Source: Pontibacter actiniarum (GTDB lineage: Bacteria; Bacteroidota; Bacteroidia; Cytophagales; Hymenobacteraceae). From it: a DNA stretch of 64,000 nucleotides. The notes under the pieces are model-generated. The model saw only the letters and a program-made list of their open reading frames with translations. It was not told where the DNA came from and did not search any database. Position numbers and translations under genes: made by a program. Shown one piece after another: positions 52,180-60,967 of this stretch (its first letter is position 1; every line of letters starts with the position of its first letter). The stretch covers positions 1,178,001 through 1,242,000 of the forward strand of contig NZ_CP021235.1 of NCBI RefSeq assembly GCF_003585765.1. Direction: 5' to 3'.

Positions 52180-53440
52180 ACTGCTTTAATTTGCGGTACA
52201 GGGTGCGCTCCGAAATGCCCAGGTCCTGTGCGGCATACTTGCGTTTGTTGTTGTGCTTCTTCAGCGCCTTCAGGATGAGCTCCTTTTCTTTGTCCTCTAA
52301 AGATAGGCTTTCTTCCTCTGTTTCGTGCGGAATGTCCTCTACTTTGTCTTCCTCATAGTCCTGCGGCTGGCTGTGCTTTACCGGCAGGTAGTATGGCTCG
52401 TGCTGTAGCGGCTCCTGCGGGTAGTTGCGCCCGTTGTAGGAGGGCTGCTCCATGTTCTCGAACAGGTGGCTGTGCTCCCGCAGCAACTCCTCGTCGTTCG
52501 GCTGGTGGGCCAGCATGTCGAACACCAGCTTCTTGAGTTCCGACATATCGCGGCGCATGTCAAAGAGCACCTTGTAGAGCAGGTCGCGTTCGGAGATCTG
52601 CCCCTCTGCGGAGTTCTCCTTGGCCAGGAGGGCTGGCAGTTGGGAGCCCTGGTCGCGCGGCAGGTAGCGGCGCAGCGTCTCTGCGTCCACCTCACGGTCG
52701 TACTCCAGCACTGAGATCTGCTCCACGATATTTTTTAGCTGGCGGATGTTACCCGGCCAGCGGTACGCCTGCAGTTCCTGCACGGCATCCGGAGTCAGGG
52801 AGATCGGCTGCACTTTATACTTGTCCGAAAAGTCGGAGGCGAACTTGCGGAACAGCAGGTAAATGTCGTTGCCGCGCTCGCGCAGCGGAGGCACCGAAAT
52901 GGGCACCGTGTTCAGGCGGTAGTACAGGTCTTCCCGGAAGCTGCCTTTCTCCACAGCCTTCATCAGGTTCACGTTGGTGGCCGCCACCACCCGCACATCC
53001 TTTTTCTGCACTTTGGAAGAGCCTACTTTAATGAACTCGCCATTCTCAAGTACGCGCAGCAGGCGGGCCTGCGTTCCGAGGGGCATTTCACCGATCTCGT
53101 CCAGGAAAATGGTGCCGCCGTCTGTTACCTCGAAATAGCCTTTGCGCGCGTCCTGCGCCCCGGTAAAGGAGCCTTTTTCGTGGCCGAACAGCTCTGAGTC
53201 GATGGTTCCCTCCGGTATGGCGCCGCAGTTGATGGCAATAAACTGGCCATGCTTGCGCGGGCTGAGCTGGTGGATGATCTTGGAGAAAGACTCCTTGCCG
53301 CTGCCGCTCTCGCCGGTGATGAGCACCGTCATGTCGGTGGGGGCCACCTGTGCCGCCACCTGTATGGCATAGTTCAGCAGGGGGGAGTTTCCGATAATGC
53401 CGAAGCGCTGTTTTATACTTTGTATATCGATATTGCGCAT
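52163..53440 (-). CDS. Sigma-54-dependent activator without receiver domain, GSFTGA variant
   Basis: The 425-residue AAA+ activator starts almost directly with the ATPase domain. Walker A is GESGSGKESFSKI, the sigma-54 contact loop is EKGSFTGAQ (Ser in place of the usual Ala of GAFTGA), Walker B is GTIFLDEIGE and the R-finger region is FREDLYYRLN. A variable charged linker (about 270-375) precedes a C-terminal Fis-type helix (YAAQDLGISERTLYRKLKQY). With no receiver or sensor domain, its activity must be set by expression or a partner. It lies between miaB and lptE in a run found as a block in many Bacteroidota, from memory. Confidence 0.92.
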   Translation of the reverse strand: MRNIDIQSIKQRFGIIGNSPLLNYAIQVAAQVAPTDMTVLITGESGSGKESFSKIIHQLSPRKHGQFIAINCGAIPEGTIDSELFGHEKGSFTGAQDARKGYFEVTDGGTIFLDEIGEMPLGTQARLLRVLENGEFIKVGSSKVQKKDVRVVAATNVNLMKAVEKGSFREDLYYRLNTVPISVPPLRERGNDIYLLFRKFASDFSDKYKVQPISLTPDAVQELQAYRWPGNIRQLKNIVEQISVLEYDREVDAETLRRYLPRDQGSQLPALLAKENSAEGQISERDLLYKVLFDMRRDMSELKKLVFDMLAHQPNDEELLREHSHLFENMEQPSYNGRNYPQEPLQHEPYYLPVKHSQPQDYEEDKVEDIPHETEEESLSLEDKEKELILKALKKHNNKRKYAAQDLGISERTLYRKLKQYDIED

Positions 53441-53541
53441 TTCTTAAGATTTGAAGATGAGAAGACTCGGAACCAGGCAGTAAAGAATGTGCGGCTGTAA
53501 GTGCATACCCTTCCCGGCCCCACATTCCTAACTCTTCGGTC

Positions 53542-54972
53542 CTAATCTACTGCTTCCCCGAACAGGGTGCCTACGCTGCAGTCGTGTACAAACACATTCA
53601 CGTAGTCGCCTTTCTTGTAGTGCTTTTTATCGAAGATAACCACTTTGTTCTGGTCGTTGCGGCCGCTCAGCTGCTGGTCAGACTTCTTGGAGAAGTTCTC
53701 TACAAGCACGCGGTGTACTTTGCCCACATCACGCTTGTTGCGGTTAAGGGAGGTCTCGCGCTGCTTCTCGATGATCTCGGCCAGGCGACGCTTCTTTACC
53801 TCCAGCGGAATGTCATCCTCCAGTTTGCGCGCAGCCAGGGTGCCGGGGCGCTCAGAGTAGAAGAACATGTAGGAGTAATCGTACTGCACATAGTCCATCA
53901 GCGACAGCGTATCCTGGTGCTCTTCCTCCGTTTCGGTGCAGAAGCCTGCAATCATATCCGAAGAAATGCCGCAGTCCTCACCCAATATGCTGCGGATGGC
54001 ATCCACTCTGTTAAGGTACCACGCGCGGTCGTAGGTGCGGTTCATAAGCTCCAGCACGCGGGAGTTGCCGCTCTGCGCCGGCAGGTGGATGTACTTGCAG
54101 ATGTTGTCGTACTTCTTCATCGTGTACAACACCTCGTCCGTGATGTCTTTAGGGTGGGAGGTAGAGAAACGGATGCGAAGGTCCGGGCTCACCAAAGCCA
54201 CCTTCTCCAGCAGCTGCGCAAAGTTCACGCTCTCGGCCCCGTCTTCTGACGCCCATTTGTAGGAGTCAACGTTCTGGCCCAGCAGGGTTACCTCTTTATA
54301 GCCGTTGTCCACCAGCTGCTGCGCCTCGCGCACGATGGAGTTGGCGTCGCGGCTGCGCTCACGGCCGCGGGTAAACGGCACCACGCAGAAGGAGCACATG
54401 TTGTCGCAGCCGCGCATGATGGAGATAAAGGCGCTCACGCCGTTGCTGTTCAGGCGGATTGGGTTGATATCGGCGTAGGTCTCTTCGCGCGAAAGCAGCA
54501 CGTTCACGGCTTTCTGGCCGCCGTCCACCTCGTTGATCAGGTTAGGCAGGTCGCGGTACGCATCCGGGCCCACCACCAGGTCCACGATCTTTTCCTCTTC
54601 CAGCAAGGATTTCTTCAGGCGCTCGGCCATACAGCCCAGCACGCCGATCATCATCTCCGGCTTTTTCTTCTTATAGTAGTTGATTTGCCCCAGGCGGTTC
54701 CGCACCGTCTGCTCCGCCTTCTCGCGGATGGAGCAGGTGTTCAGGAAAACAAGGTCTGCCTGCGCAATGTCGGAAGTGGTGTCAAAACCCTGCTCAAACA
54801 TGATAGACGACACAATCTCGCTGTCGGAGAAGTTCATGGCGCAACCATAGCTCTCAATGTATAACTTGCGGGTTTTGCCCGTATTCGTTTCTCCCGTTAC
54901 CTGTGTGTCGCAGGCAGCGGCCTGCTCGGGCGTACGGTTGTCTATAAAATCTAAATCTACTATTGGATCCAT
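53542..54972 (-). CDS. miaB: tRNA-2-methylthio-N6-dimethylallyladenosine synthase MiaB
   Basis: Radical-SAM methylthiotransferase that adds a methylthio group to i6A37 of tRNA. At 476 residues, it has the N-terminal UPF0004 domain ([42 protein letters not shown]) with its three Cys. The radical-SAM CX3CX2C motif is [20 protein letters not shown] (about 190-208), and a TRAM domain closes the protein. It is the first gene of the run towards secG. TATATTTG on the minus strand, 20 bases upstream, is its likely -7 box. Confidence 0.96.
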   Translation of the reverse strand: MDPIVDLDFIDNRTPEQAAACDTQVTGETNTGKTRKLYIESYGCAMNFSDSEIVSSIMFEQGFDTTSDIAQADLVFLNTCSIREKAEQTVRNRLGQINYYKKKKPEMMIGVLGCMAERLKKSLLEEEKIVDLVVGPDAYRDLPNLINEVDGGQKAVNVLLSREETYADINPIRLNSNGVSAFISIMRGCDNMCSFCVVPFTRGRERSRDANSIVREAQQLVDNGYKEVTLLGQNVDSYKWASEDGAESVNFAQLLEKVALVSPDLRIRFSTSHPKDITDEVLYTMKKYDNICKYIHLPAQSGNSRVLELMNRTYDRAWYLNRVDAIRSILGEDCGISSDMIAGFCTETEEEHQDTLSLMDYVQYDYSYMFFYSERPGTLAARKLEDDIPLEVKKRRLAEIIEKQRETSLNRNKRDVGKVHRVLVENFSKKSDQQLSGRNDQNKVVIFDKKHYKKGDYVNVFVHDCSVGTLFGEAVD

Positions 54973-54991
54973 ATTACCTCAATTACAGCTG

Positions 54992-54999
54992 CAAATATA
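54992..54999 (-). promoter_or_regulatory. Bacteroidota -7 box upstream of miaB
   Basis: TATATTTG on the minus strand matches TAnnTTTG exactly, 20 bases before the ATG. Confidence 0.55.
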
Positions 55000-55032
55000 C
55001 TATAATGTTCTCAAAAGTGTGACAGAATGGCA

Positions 55033-55139
55033 GCTTTAATCAATTGCAAATTATGAATTACGAATTAAGGGCTCCCATCTCAGTAGGGGCAGTCAGTCCT
55101 TGTGAATAATCATAGTCTTTAATTAACCATTCATAAGTG
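55033..55139. repeat. AT-rich repeat-like stretch between pabB and miaB
   Basis: AATTATGAATTA at 55049-55060 is the exact complement of TAATTCATAATT at 2858-2869 upstream of hisH. AATTAACCATTCATAAGTGA follows near 55121. It holds no ORF and looks like one more copy of a small dispersed intergenic repeat. Confidence 0.45.
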
Positions 55140-55151
55140 AGGGCGCAGCCA

Positions 55152-56441
55152 TCACTGCCCAAGTACCTTCAGAATCGCCTGGGCCTTTAGCAGGCACTCC
55201 TCATACTCCTGGTTCGGGTCGGAGTCGTACGTGATGGCGCTGCCGACCATGAAGCTGAGGTAGCCGGTGCCGGCATTGTACTGCATGCTCCGGATAACGA
55301 CATTGAAATCGCAGTCGCCGTTGCCGCTGATGTAGCCGAAGGCGCCGGAGTAAAGCCCGCGCCTGGTGTCTTCCAACTCTTCGATCAGCTGCATAGCGCT
55401 GATCTTTGGCGCCCCGGTCATGCTGCCCATCGGGAAAGTGCCGGACAGGGCGTCTGTCAGATCTTTCTCTGCCCGTAGTTCGCCCACGATGGTCGATATC
55501 ATCTGCGACACCTGCCGAAACCCGTAAATGCCGAACATTTCCTCGACCTGCACGGTTCCGGTGGCGCAGGAGCGGCTCAGGTCGTTTCGCACCAGGTCCA
55601 CTATCATCATGTTTTCCGCCAGCTCTTTCTCATCATGGCGAAGCTGCCGCTGGAGTGCCTTGTCTTCCTCGGGCGTACTGCCGCGGCGGATGGTGCCCTT
55701 GATCGGCTGCGAGATGAGCTTTTGCCCTTCTTTTTTCATGAAACGCTCCGGCGAGGCGCAAAGCAGGTACTTGTCCTGTAGCTTCAGGTATCCGGAGAAG
55801 GGGGTGGGCGACGCGGCGTTCAAGGCCAGGTACAAAGGCAGTGGCTGCAGTTGTACTTGCTCTGCGTAAAACTCCATACAGAAGTTTAGCTCATACACAT
55901 CGCCCTCCAGGATGTGCTGCCGGATGCGCTCTACCTGCCGCGTGTACTTCTCTCTGGCAACACGCTGCGTTACCTGTATACCAGCTGGTGTGGCGGGAGC
56001 GGGGGTAGCCGTGGCACAAATAGCAGCCACAATGTCATTTGCTTTTCTATCAGAAGTATAAAGCCTTATGCTTTCAGAGTTAAAGTATAAGTACAGGTCC
56101 GGCACAAAGAATGTCAACAGCGGGAAGCCTATGCCATCGTGGTTGTGGCTGCTGAGCTTCTCCACCTGGTTCTTCAGGTCGTAGCCCAGGTAGCCGCACA
56201 GGAGCGGGTGTGGCGCTAGCAGCGTTTTGCGCAGGCTGCCAAAGGCGTCTGCCTCGTTTAAGGGCAAGGCTGCTCCGCCCGATACCGCCAGCAGGTGCTC
56301 AAAGCCCTGATGCGGGTAAGGAATGTTGTTCGGGTTGTAGTAGGCGGCCAGCGGGTATGTGTCCGCCCACGCCAGCGCCTTTAGCCGGAACTCCTCCAGG
56401 CTGATGGGCAGCTCCTTTTCCAGTATCTCCGTCTTCACCAT
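55152..56441 (-). CDS. pabB: Aminodeoxychorismate synthase component I
   Basis: Converts chorismate and ammonia to 4-amino-4-deoxychorismate for folate synthesis. The 429-residue chorismate-binding enzyme contains FMKKEGQKLISQPIKGTIRR: the Lys in PIKGT is the PabB-type residue, where anthranilate synthase has Ala. Other family motifs are DLVRNDLSRSCATGTV, HEL-region AENMMIVD and SMTGAPKISAMQLIEELE. No C-terminal lyase domain (PabC) is fused. It is the last gene of the nif3-zinc ribbon-TPR-pabB run, six bases after the TPR gene. The PabA subunit is not in the window. Confidence 0.92.
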   Translation of the reverse strand: MVKTEILEKELPISLEEFRLKALAWADTYPLAAYYNPNNIPYPHQGFEHLLAVSGGAALPLNEADAFGSLRKTLLAPHPLLCGYLGYDLKNQVEKLSSHNHDGIGFPLLTFFVPDLYLYFNSESIRLYTSDRKANDIVAAICATATPAPATPAGIQVTQRVAREKYTRQVERIRQHILEGDVYELNFCMEFYAEQVQLQPLPLYLALNAASPTPFSGYLKLQDKYLLCASPERFMKKEGQKLISQPIKGTIRRGSTPEEDKALQRQLRHDEKELAENMMIVDLVRNDLSRSCATGTVQVEEMFGIYGFRQVSQMISTIVGELRAEKDLTDALSGTFPMGSMTGAPKISAMQLIEELEDTRRGLYSGAFGYISGNGDCDFNVVIRSMQYNAGTGYLSFMVGSAITYDSDPNQEYEECLLKAQAILKVLGQ

Positions 56442-56447
56442 AAATTA

Positions 56448-57920
56448 TTACATAGCCGACAGCGCCAGTTTGGCTTTGGCATCGATGCTGTTCTTGTATT
56501 CGTGGCCCTTGTAGCCAAGGGCCTTTTTAAAGTATAGCGCAGCCTGCTTCGGGTTGTCCAGCTGCTGATAGATATAACCGAGCTGTAAGGCCGCGTTGGG
56601 GGCAAAGTACAGGTTGGTGCCCTGGCAAAGCGCTATACTTTGTTGGTACAGTGGCAGTGCCTGACGCAGGGAGTCGAGCCCGTGGTAGATGCGCGCTTTG
56701 CGGTAGTAGTACTCTGCCTGCACAGCCTGCGGCGTAGCAGCGTTTAGCTGCTGTTGTGCCAGCTCCTGCAAAGCCTTGTGGTAGTAGCCGCCATCGGAGT
56801 GCAGGCGCGCCTGCATTAGAGGCTTTACCAGCGGCTCCTGTCTTTCTGCGTAGCGGGCGGCGTACTTGTCCTCTTCGGCTTCATCAAACCCTACTTGCGC
56901 CACCTGCTGTAGGTGCCACATAGCCTGCGGTTTATGGTTGCCAAGGGCATACGCCAGGTGCAGTTTAAAGTGGGCTGATTTCAGGTAGTGCTTCCCCTGG
57001 TGCTGCTCCAGGAACAGGCGGTTCTCCTGCACGGACTGCTGATAGTTGCCGCGGAACAAGTATAAATCGCCGGCCATGTGGTGCAGGTAAGGGAACGGGA
57101 GGTAAGCCTTGCCGCCGGGCCTGCGCAGGTAGACCTGCAGTGCCGCTTCGCCCCGCTTGCTCTTCTTGAGCAGGTGCATAGCCACGAACTGGTACAGTAA
57201 GTTGTCCTGCTGCCTGGCCGCCATGGCGGTGATCTGCTGCAGGGCCTGCTCTTCCTTGTCCTGTGCGGTCATGTGCAGGAGCACGGCCTGCAGGAGTTGG
57301 GCCTCCTGGTAAAACGGGTTTGCCTTAGAGGTGGCGCGCTGCAGGTTGGCCATGCCCTGGCTGATGCTGCCCTTCAGGCCGATGATGTTCAGGAACCATT
57401 TATACTGGTCCGGCACAGAGCCTATGAGCACCTGCAGTGTGCCCAGGTTCTTTCTGTTTGGGATAAAATCCGGGTATCTGCTGGCGTTGTCGCTGTACTG
57501 CAGGTACGCCTTCCGGAACCCCCATGCTGCCGATAGCCTGTTGCCAAACAGCAGTTTGCACATCGCCACCTGCATGTGTACTTCAGCCAGTGCATAATCC
57601 CGCCACTCTTTCCGGGGTAGTTTTTCCAGCGCGTCCAGCCGGGCCTCCTGCGCTTCCAGTAGCTGCTCGAGGTGGCGCTGGTCCTGCACCACGCACAGCT
57701 CCAGGAAGTCTGCGTAGTTGGCCAGCAACAGGTTCGCTGCCTCGTTACCATCCTGCTGCTGCGCCGGGCGCAGCATAGCACGGGCAGCGCCTACGCGTAG
57801 CTTCAGCAGCTCCTGGTAAGCGGCTTTGTGCGAGGCGGTAAGTGCCGGGGCGGCAGCCAGCGGCAATAGGCTTGTCAGCCACAGGCCAAGCACCAAAAAA
57901 AAAGGATGGGGTTTAGCCAT
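56448..57920 (-). CDS. Exported TPR-repeat protein
   Basis: ATG 57920 gives 490 residues with a signal peptide (MAKPHPFFLVLGLWLTSLLP, cut after AAA or PALTA). The mature protein is almost all helical with TPR-like pairs: FRKAYLQYSDNASRYPDF, YHKALQELAQQQLNAATP, QAEYYYRKARIYHGLDSLRQALP and LGYIYQQLDNPKQAALYFKKALGYKG. An upstream TTG at 57956 would put basic residues before the signal and is less likely. It probably acts as a periplasmic scaffold; partners are unknown. It is six bases ahead of pabB. Confidence 0.85.
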   Translation of the reverse strand: MAKPHPFFLVLGLWLTSLLPLAAAPALTASHKAAYQELLKLRVGAARAMLRPAQQQDGNEAANLLLANYADFLELCVVQDQRHLEQLLEAQEARLDALEKLPRKEWRDYALAEVHMQVAMCKLLFGNRLSAAWGFRKAYLQYSDNASRYPDFIPNRKNLGTLQVLIGSVPDQYKWFLNIIGLKGSISQGMANLQRATSKANPFYQEAQLLQAVLLHMTAQDKEEQALQQITAMAARQQDNLLYQFVAMHLLKKSKRGEAALQVYLRRPGGKAYLPFPYLHHMAGDLYLFRGNYQQSVQENRLFLEQHQGKHYLKSAHFKLHLAYALGNHKPQAMWHLQQVAQVGFDEAEEDKYAARYAERQEPLVKPLMQARLHSDGGYYHKALQELAQQQLNAATPQAVQAEYYYRKARIYHGLDSLRQALPLYQQSIALCQGTNLYFAPNAALQLGYIYQQLDNPKQAALYFKKALGYKGHEYKNSIDAKAKLALSAM

Positions 57921-57968
57921 CCTTTTTAGGTTTGTATGCAAGCGACGTACGCTCAAGATAAACTAGAT

Positions 57969-58700
57969 TTAGAATACACGTTGCTCCACACCAGCCAGAA
58001 TACGGCCGCAGTGTTCGCAAACTATAATTTTCTTCTGCGCTGCAATGTCTGCCTGGCGCTGAGGAGGTACGGTGTTAAAGCAACCGCCGCAAGCGTCACG
58101 CTTCACAGAAACAACGGCCAGGCCGTTGCGCACGTTCTTGCGGATGCGGCTGTACGCGCTCAGCAGACGGTCTTCGATGTTAGAGGCCGCTTTTTCACGG
58201 GAATCTTCCAGCTTTCTTTCCTCTTCCTGGCTTTCGCCCACAATCTGCTCCAGCTCTTTCTGCTTGTTTTCCAAGTCTTTGCGACGCTCTTCCAGGCGGT
58301 GTTTGGTGCCTTCGATCTCGTTGTTCTTCTGATCGATCTGGTAGTGCGCTTCCTTTATCTTTTTCTCAGAAATCTGGATCTCCAGCTTCTGCAATTCAAT
58401 CTCTTTGGTGATGGCGTCGTACTCACGGTTGTTGCGTACGTTTTGCTGCTGCTCTTCGTATTTGCGGATAAGGCTCTCTGAATCCTTGATCGCCTGCTTG
58501 CGCTGTGCGATAGAGTCATTCAGGCTGGCTACCTCATCATCAAACTTACGAACCCTAACTTCATAGCCTTCAATTTCATCTTCCAGATCCTGAACTTCTT
58601 CAGGCAGGTCTCCTCTTACTCGTTTAATCTCATCAAGCTGTGAATCGATGCTTTGAAGCTTTTCCAGAGCTTCCAGTTTGCTGGCTACAGTACTTTCCAT
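57969..58700 (-). CDS. Zinc-ribbon coiled-coil protein (CdsZ-like)
   Basis: A 243-residue protein with a long antiparallel coiled coil (about 5-190, rich in Glu/Lys/Gln) and a C-terminal zinc ribbon with four Cys: ACGGCFNTVPPQ and VCEHCGRIL. Such proteins, including chlamydial CdsZ, are widespread; proposed roles are chaperoning or nucleic acid binding, without a settled function. It starts three bases after the nif3-like gene, so the two are co-transcribed; the pairing of these families is recurrent in bacteria as far as I recall. Confidence 0.9.
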   Translation of the reverse strand: MESTVASKLEALEKLQSIDSQLDEIKRVRGDLPEEVQDLEDEIEGYEVRVRKFDDEVASLNDSIAQRKQAIKDSESLIRKYEEQQQNVRNNREYDAITKEIELQKLEIQISEKKIKEAHYQIDQKNNEIEGTKHRLEERRKDLENKQKELEQIVGESQEEERKLEDSREKAASNIEDRLLSAYSRIRKNVRNGLAVVSVKRDACGGCFNTVPPQRQADIAAQKKIIVCEHCGRILAGVEQRVF

Positions 58701-58703
58701 GTA

Positions 58704-59804
58704 TTAAAAAGTGTATCTGACAGGGTTTGTGTTTACTTCTGATATTAAGACTGCAAAATTAGGGAATATTTTTGAAATAGCGTCATAAAATATCTCCTTT
58801 GTATATACCTCGCTTTCGTAGTGGCCGATGTCTGCGATCATCAGGCGACCTTCCGCATCGAAGAACTCGTGGTACTTTATATCGCCGGTCACGAGCGCGT
58901 CTGCCCCTTGCCGCAGTGCGTCTTTTATCAGGAAGCTGCCCGCCCCGCCGCAAACGGCCACACGCTTTACTTTCTTGCTGCCGATGGAGGTGTACCGCAG
59001 GCCCTGCAGCTGCATTTTCTCTTTCAGGTAAGACAGAAACTCCTGCTCCGTCAGTTCCTGCTCCAGATCTCCGATCATGCCGATGCCGACTTCCTGGTTC
59101 TGGTTCTCTAGCTGGTACAGGTAATGGGCGACCTCCTCGTATGGGTGGGCCTTGGTGAGTGCGGCCATGATCTTGCCCTGCAGGTGCGCCGGGAAGAGCA
59201 GCTCCAGGCGGTTTTCCTGTACTTGCTCGGGCTGGCCTTTGCTGCCGACTGCCGGGTTTGCCTGCTCGGAGGGCGTAAAGCGGCCGGTGCCCGTCACGCT
59301 GAAGCTGCAGCCGCTGTACTCGCCAACGTTGCCAGCCCCGGCCTGATGGAGCGCCGCCAGCACTTCGTCTGTATGCTCCACCGGCACAAAAGTGACAAGC
59401 TGCATGAGCGTGCCGGGTTTGTTTACAAGTATCCGCTGCTGCTGCAGGCCCAGTTTGTCGGCTATCTTGGTGTTCACGCCGGTCAGCACATTGTCCAGGT
59501 TAGTGTGGCTGGCGTAGATGGCGATGTTATGCCGGATCGCCTTTATGATAGTGCGCTCCACATAGCTTTTCCCCGTCAGCTGCTTGAGCCCTTTGAAAAT
59601 AACCGGGTGATGGGCAACGACCAGGTTGCAGCCTTTTTCGATTGCCTCGTCCAGCACGGCTTCGGTACAGTCCAGGGTTACGAGTACGCCGGTAACGTCC
59701 GCGTTGGCGTCGCCGGCCTGCAAGCCGGCGTTGTCATAGCTTTCCTGGTAGCGCAGCGGGGCGAGCTGCTCCAGCAGGTTGGTTACTTCATGTATTTTTG
59801 CCAT
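58704..59804 (-). CDS. Nif3-like dinuclear metal centre protein (YqfO type)
   Basis: From ATG 59804 the protein has 366 residues (MAKIHEVTNLLEQLAP). The N-terminal Nif3 motifs are ESYDNAGLQAGD, LDCTEAVLDEA and the metal-binding VVAHHPVIFKGLK; the C-terminal ones are AVCGGAGSFLIKDA, ADALVTGDIKYHEF and DIGHYESE. An inserted PII/CutA-like domain (about 125-240) is what distinguishes the YqfO group. The frame stays open for 305 codons upstream, but that part is antisense to lpxK. It is known as GTP cyclohydrolase 1 type 2 in databases, a name with weak support. Confidence 0.92.
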   Translation of the reverse strand: MAKIHEVTNLLEQLAPLRYQESYDNAGLQAGDANADVTGVLVTLDCTEAVLDEAIEKGCNLVVAHHPVIFKGLKQLTGKSYVERTIIKAIRHNIAIYASHTNLDNVLTGVNTKIADKLGLQQQRILVNKPGTLMQLVTFVPVEHTDEVLAALHQAGAGNVGEYSGCSFSVTGTGRFTPSEQANPAVGSKGQPEQVQENRLELLFPAHLQGKIMAALTKAHPYEEVAHYLYQLENQNQEVGIGMIGDLEQELTEQEFLSYLKEKMQLQGLRYTSIGSKKVKRVAVCGGAGSFLIKDALRQGADALVTGDIKYHEFFDAEGRLMIADIGHYESEVYTKEIFYDAISKIFPNFAVLISEVNTNPVRYTF

Positions 59805-59838
59805 AGTTTCTCTCTTTCGTAGTATGTTTAGCGTAGGC

Positions 59839-59854
59839 ACGTTAAAATTAACGT
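59839..59854. promoter_or_regulatory. Palindrome ACGTTAA-AA-TTAACGT in the nif3-lpxK divergent promoter region
   Basis: Perfect 7-bp arms with a 2-base centre, in the 72-bp space between the divergent genes. TAAATTG directly after it could be the -7 box of lpxK, so a protein bound here would affect that gene. It may be an operator or chance. Confidence 0.35.
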
Positions 59855-59876
59855 AAATTGCGCCCGTTACAAAACC

Positions 59877-60929
59877 ATGCAAAAGTTTCTCTACATACTG
59901 CTTTGGCCCTTTTCCCAGCTGTACGGGGCAATCATGCGCGTGCGCAACTTCGGCTACTCCTATAAGCTCCTGCCTTCGCGCCGCTTTAACCTGCCGGTTA
60001 TAGCGGTCGGCAACTTGGCGGTGGGCGGCACCGGGAAGACCCCGCACGTAGAGTACCTGCTGCGCCTGCTGCAGAGTTACCGGGTGGCCACCCTGAGCCG
60101 TGGCTACAAGCGGCAGAGCAAGGGCTTTGTACTGGCCGATACCACCTGCTCGGCCACTACCGTTGGCGATGAGCCCTTTCAATACTACCTTGACTTTAAG
60201 GACGTTGCCGTGGCCGTCTGCGAGAAACGGGTGAAGGGGATAGAGCAGTTGCTGCACCTGTTGCCAAAGCTGGAGGTGGTGGTGCTCGACGATGCCATGC
60301 AGCACCGTGCCGTGCAGCCTTCGCTCAACATCATGATCACCGATTTCAACCGACCTTTTTATACGGACCACGTGCTGCCGGCGGGCAGGCTGCGCGAGCC
60401 AAGGAGCGGTGCCCGTAGGGCCGATGCCGTTATTGTGAGCAAATGCCCCCCGGACCTGGATGCAGCGCAGCAGGACCGGTTGTCGGAACTTGTGGAGCGG
60501 TATACGGCGCCCGGAGTGCCTGTCTTCTTCTCGACCTTTGCCTACGGCACGCCGCAAAGTATAGGCCGTGAGGCAAGGCTTACAAAGCAGGTCGTGCTTT
60601 TGACGGGCATTGCCAATGCCGCGCCGCTTAAGCTGTACCTGCGCCAGCAAGGCTACACCGTTTTGCAGCACCTGGCTTACCCGGACCACCACCAGTATAC
60701 ATCTGAGAACCTGCAGCAACTGCAGGAGCTGCTCCAGGAGCCGGCCTATGCCGGGGCTACCGTGCTCACCACCCGAAAAGACGCTGTCAAGCTTTCCGAC
60801 GGCGCCTTAAAGCCGATGACAGCGCAGCTCCCGATTTTTTTCGTACCGATAGAGGTGCAGTTTCTGGCAGAGCAAGAAGTGTTCGACCTCTTTGTGCTGC
60901 AGCATGTGCAAAGCATGGTGCAGCTATAA
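59877..60929 (+). CDS. lpxK: Tetraacyldisaccharide 4'-kinase
   Basis: Phosphorylates the lipid A precursor at the 4' position at the inner membrane. The 350-residue protein has an N-terminal membrane-associated helix (LYILLWPFSQLYGAIM), the P-loop VGNLAVGGTGKTPHVEYL (about 42-59), SRGYKRQSKGFVLAD, and the conserved VVLDDAMQHRAVQP, where most homologues have DDGfQHR. Here the Gly of that motif is Ala and the Phe is Met. The C-terminal half has LLTGIANAAPLKLYL and LAYPDHHQYT. It is followed 38 bp later by the porin gene. Confidence 0.95.
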   Translation: MQKFLYILLWPFSQLYGAIMRVRNFGYSYKLLPSRRFNLPVIAVGNLAVGGTGKTPHVEYLLRLLQSYRVATLSRGYKRQSKGFVLADTTCSATTVGDEPFQYYLDFKDVAVAVCEKRVKGIEQLLHLLPKLEVVVLDDAMQHRAVQPSLNIMITDFNRPFYTDHVLPAGRLREPRSGARRADAVIVSKCPPDLDAAQQDRLSELVERYTAPGVPVFFSTFAYGTPQSIGREARLTKQVVLLTGIANAAPLKLYLRQQGYTVLQHLAYPDHHQYTSENLQQLQELLQEPAYAGATVLTTRKDAVKLSDGALKPMTAQLPIFFVPIEVQFLAEQEVFDLFVLQHVQSMVQL

Positions 60930-60967
60930 GCCTGCGATTTCCGTTAATATTTCACTATTTTTGAAAC

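Noticed and set aside
59805..60719. A 305-codon upstream extension of the Nif3-like reading frame on the minus strand
   Set aside because: It is antisense to lpxK, has no family resemblance, and the ATG at 59804 gives the normal Nif3 N-terminus.
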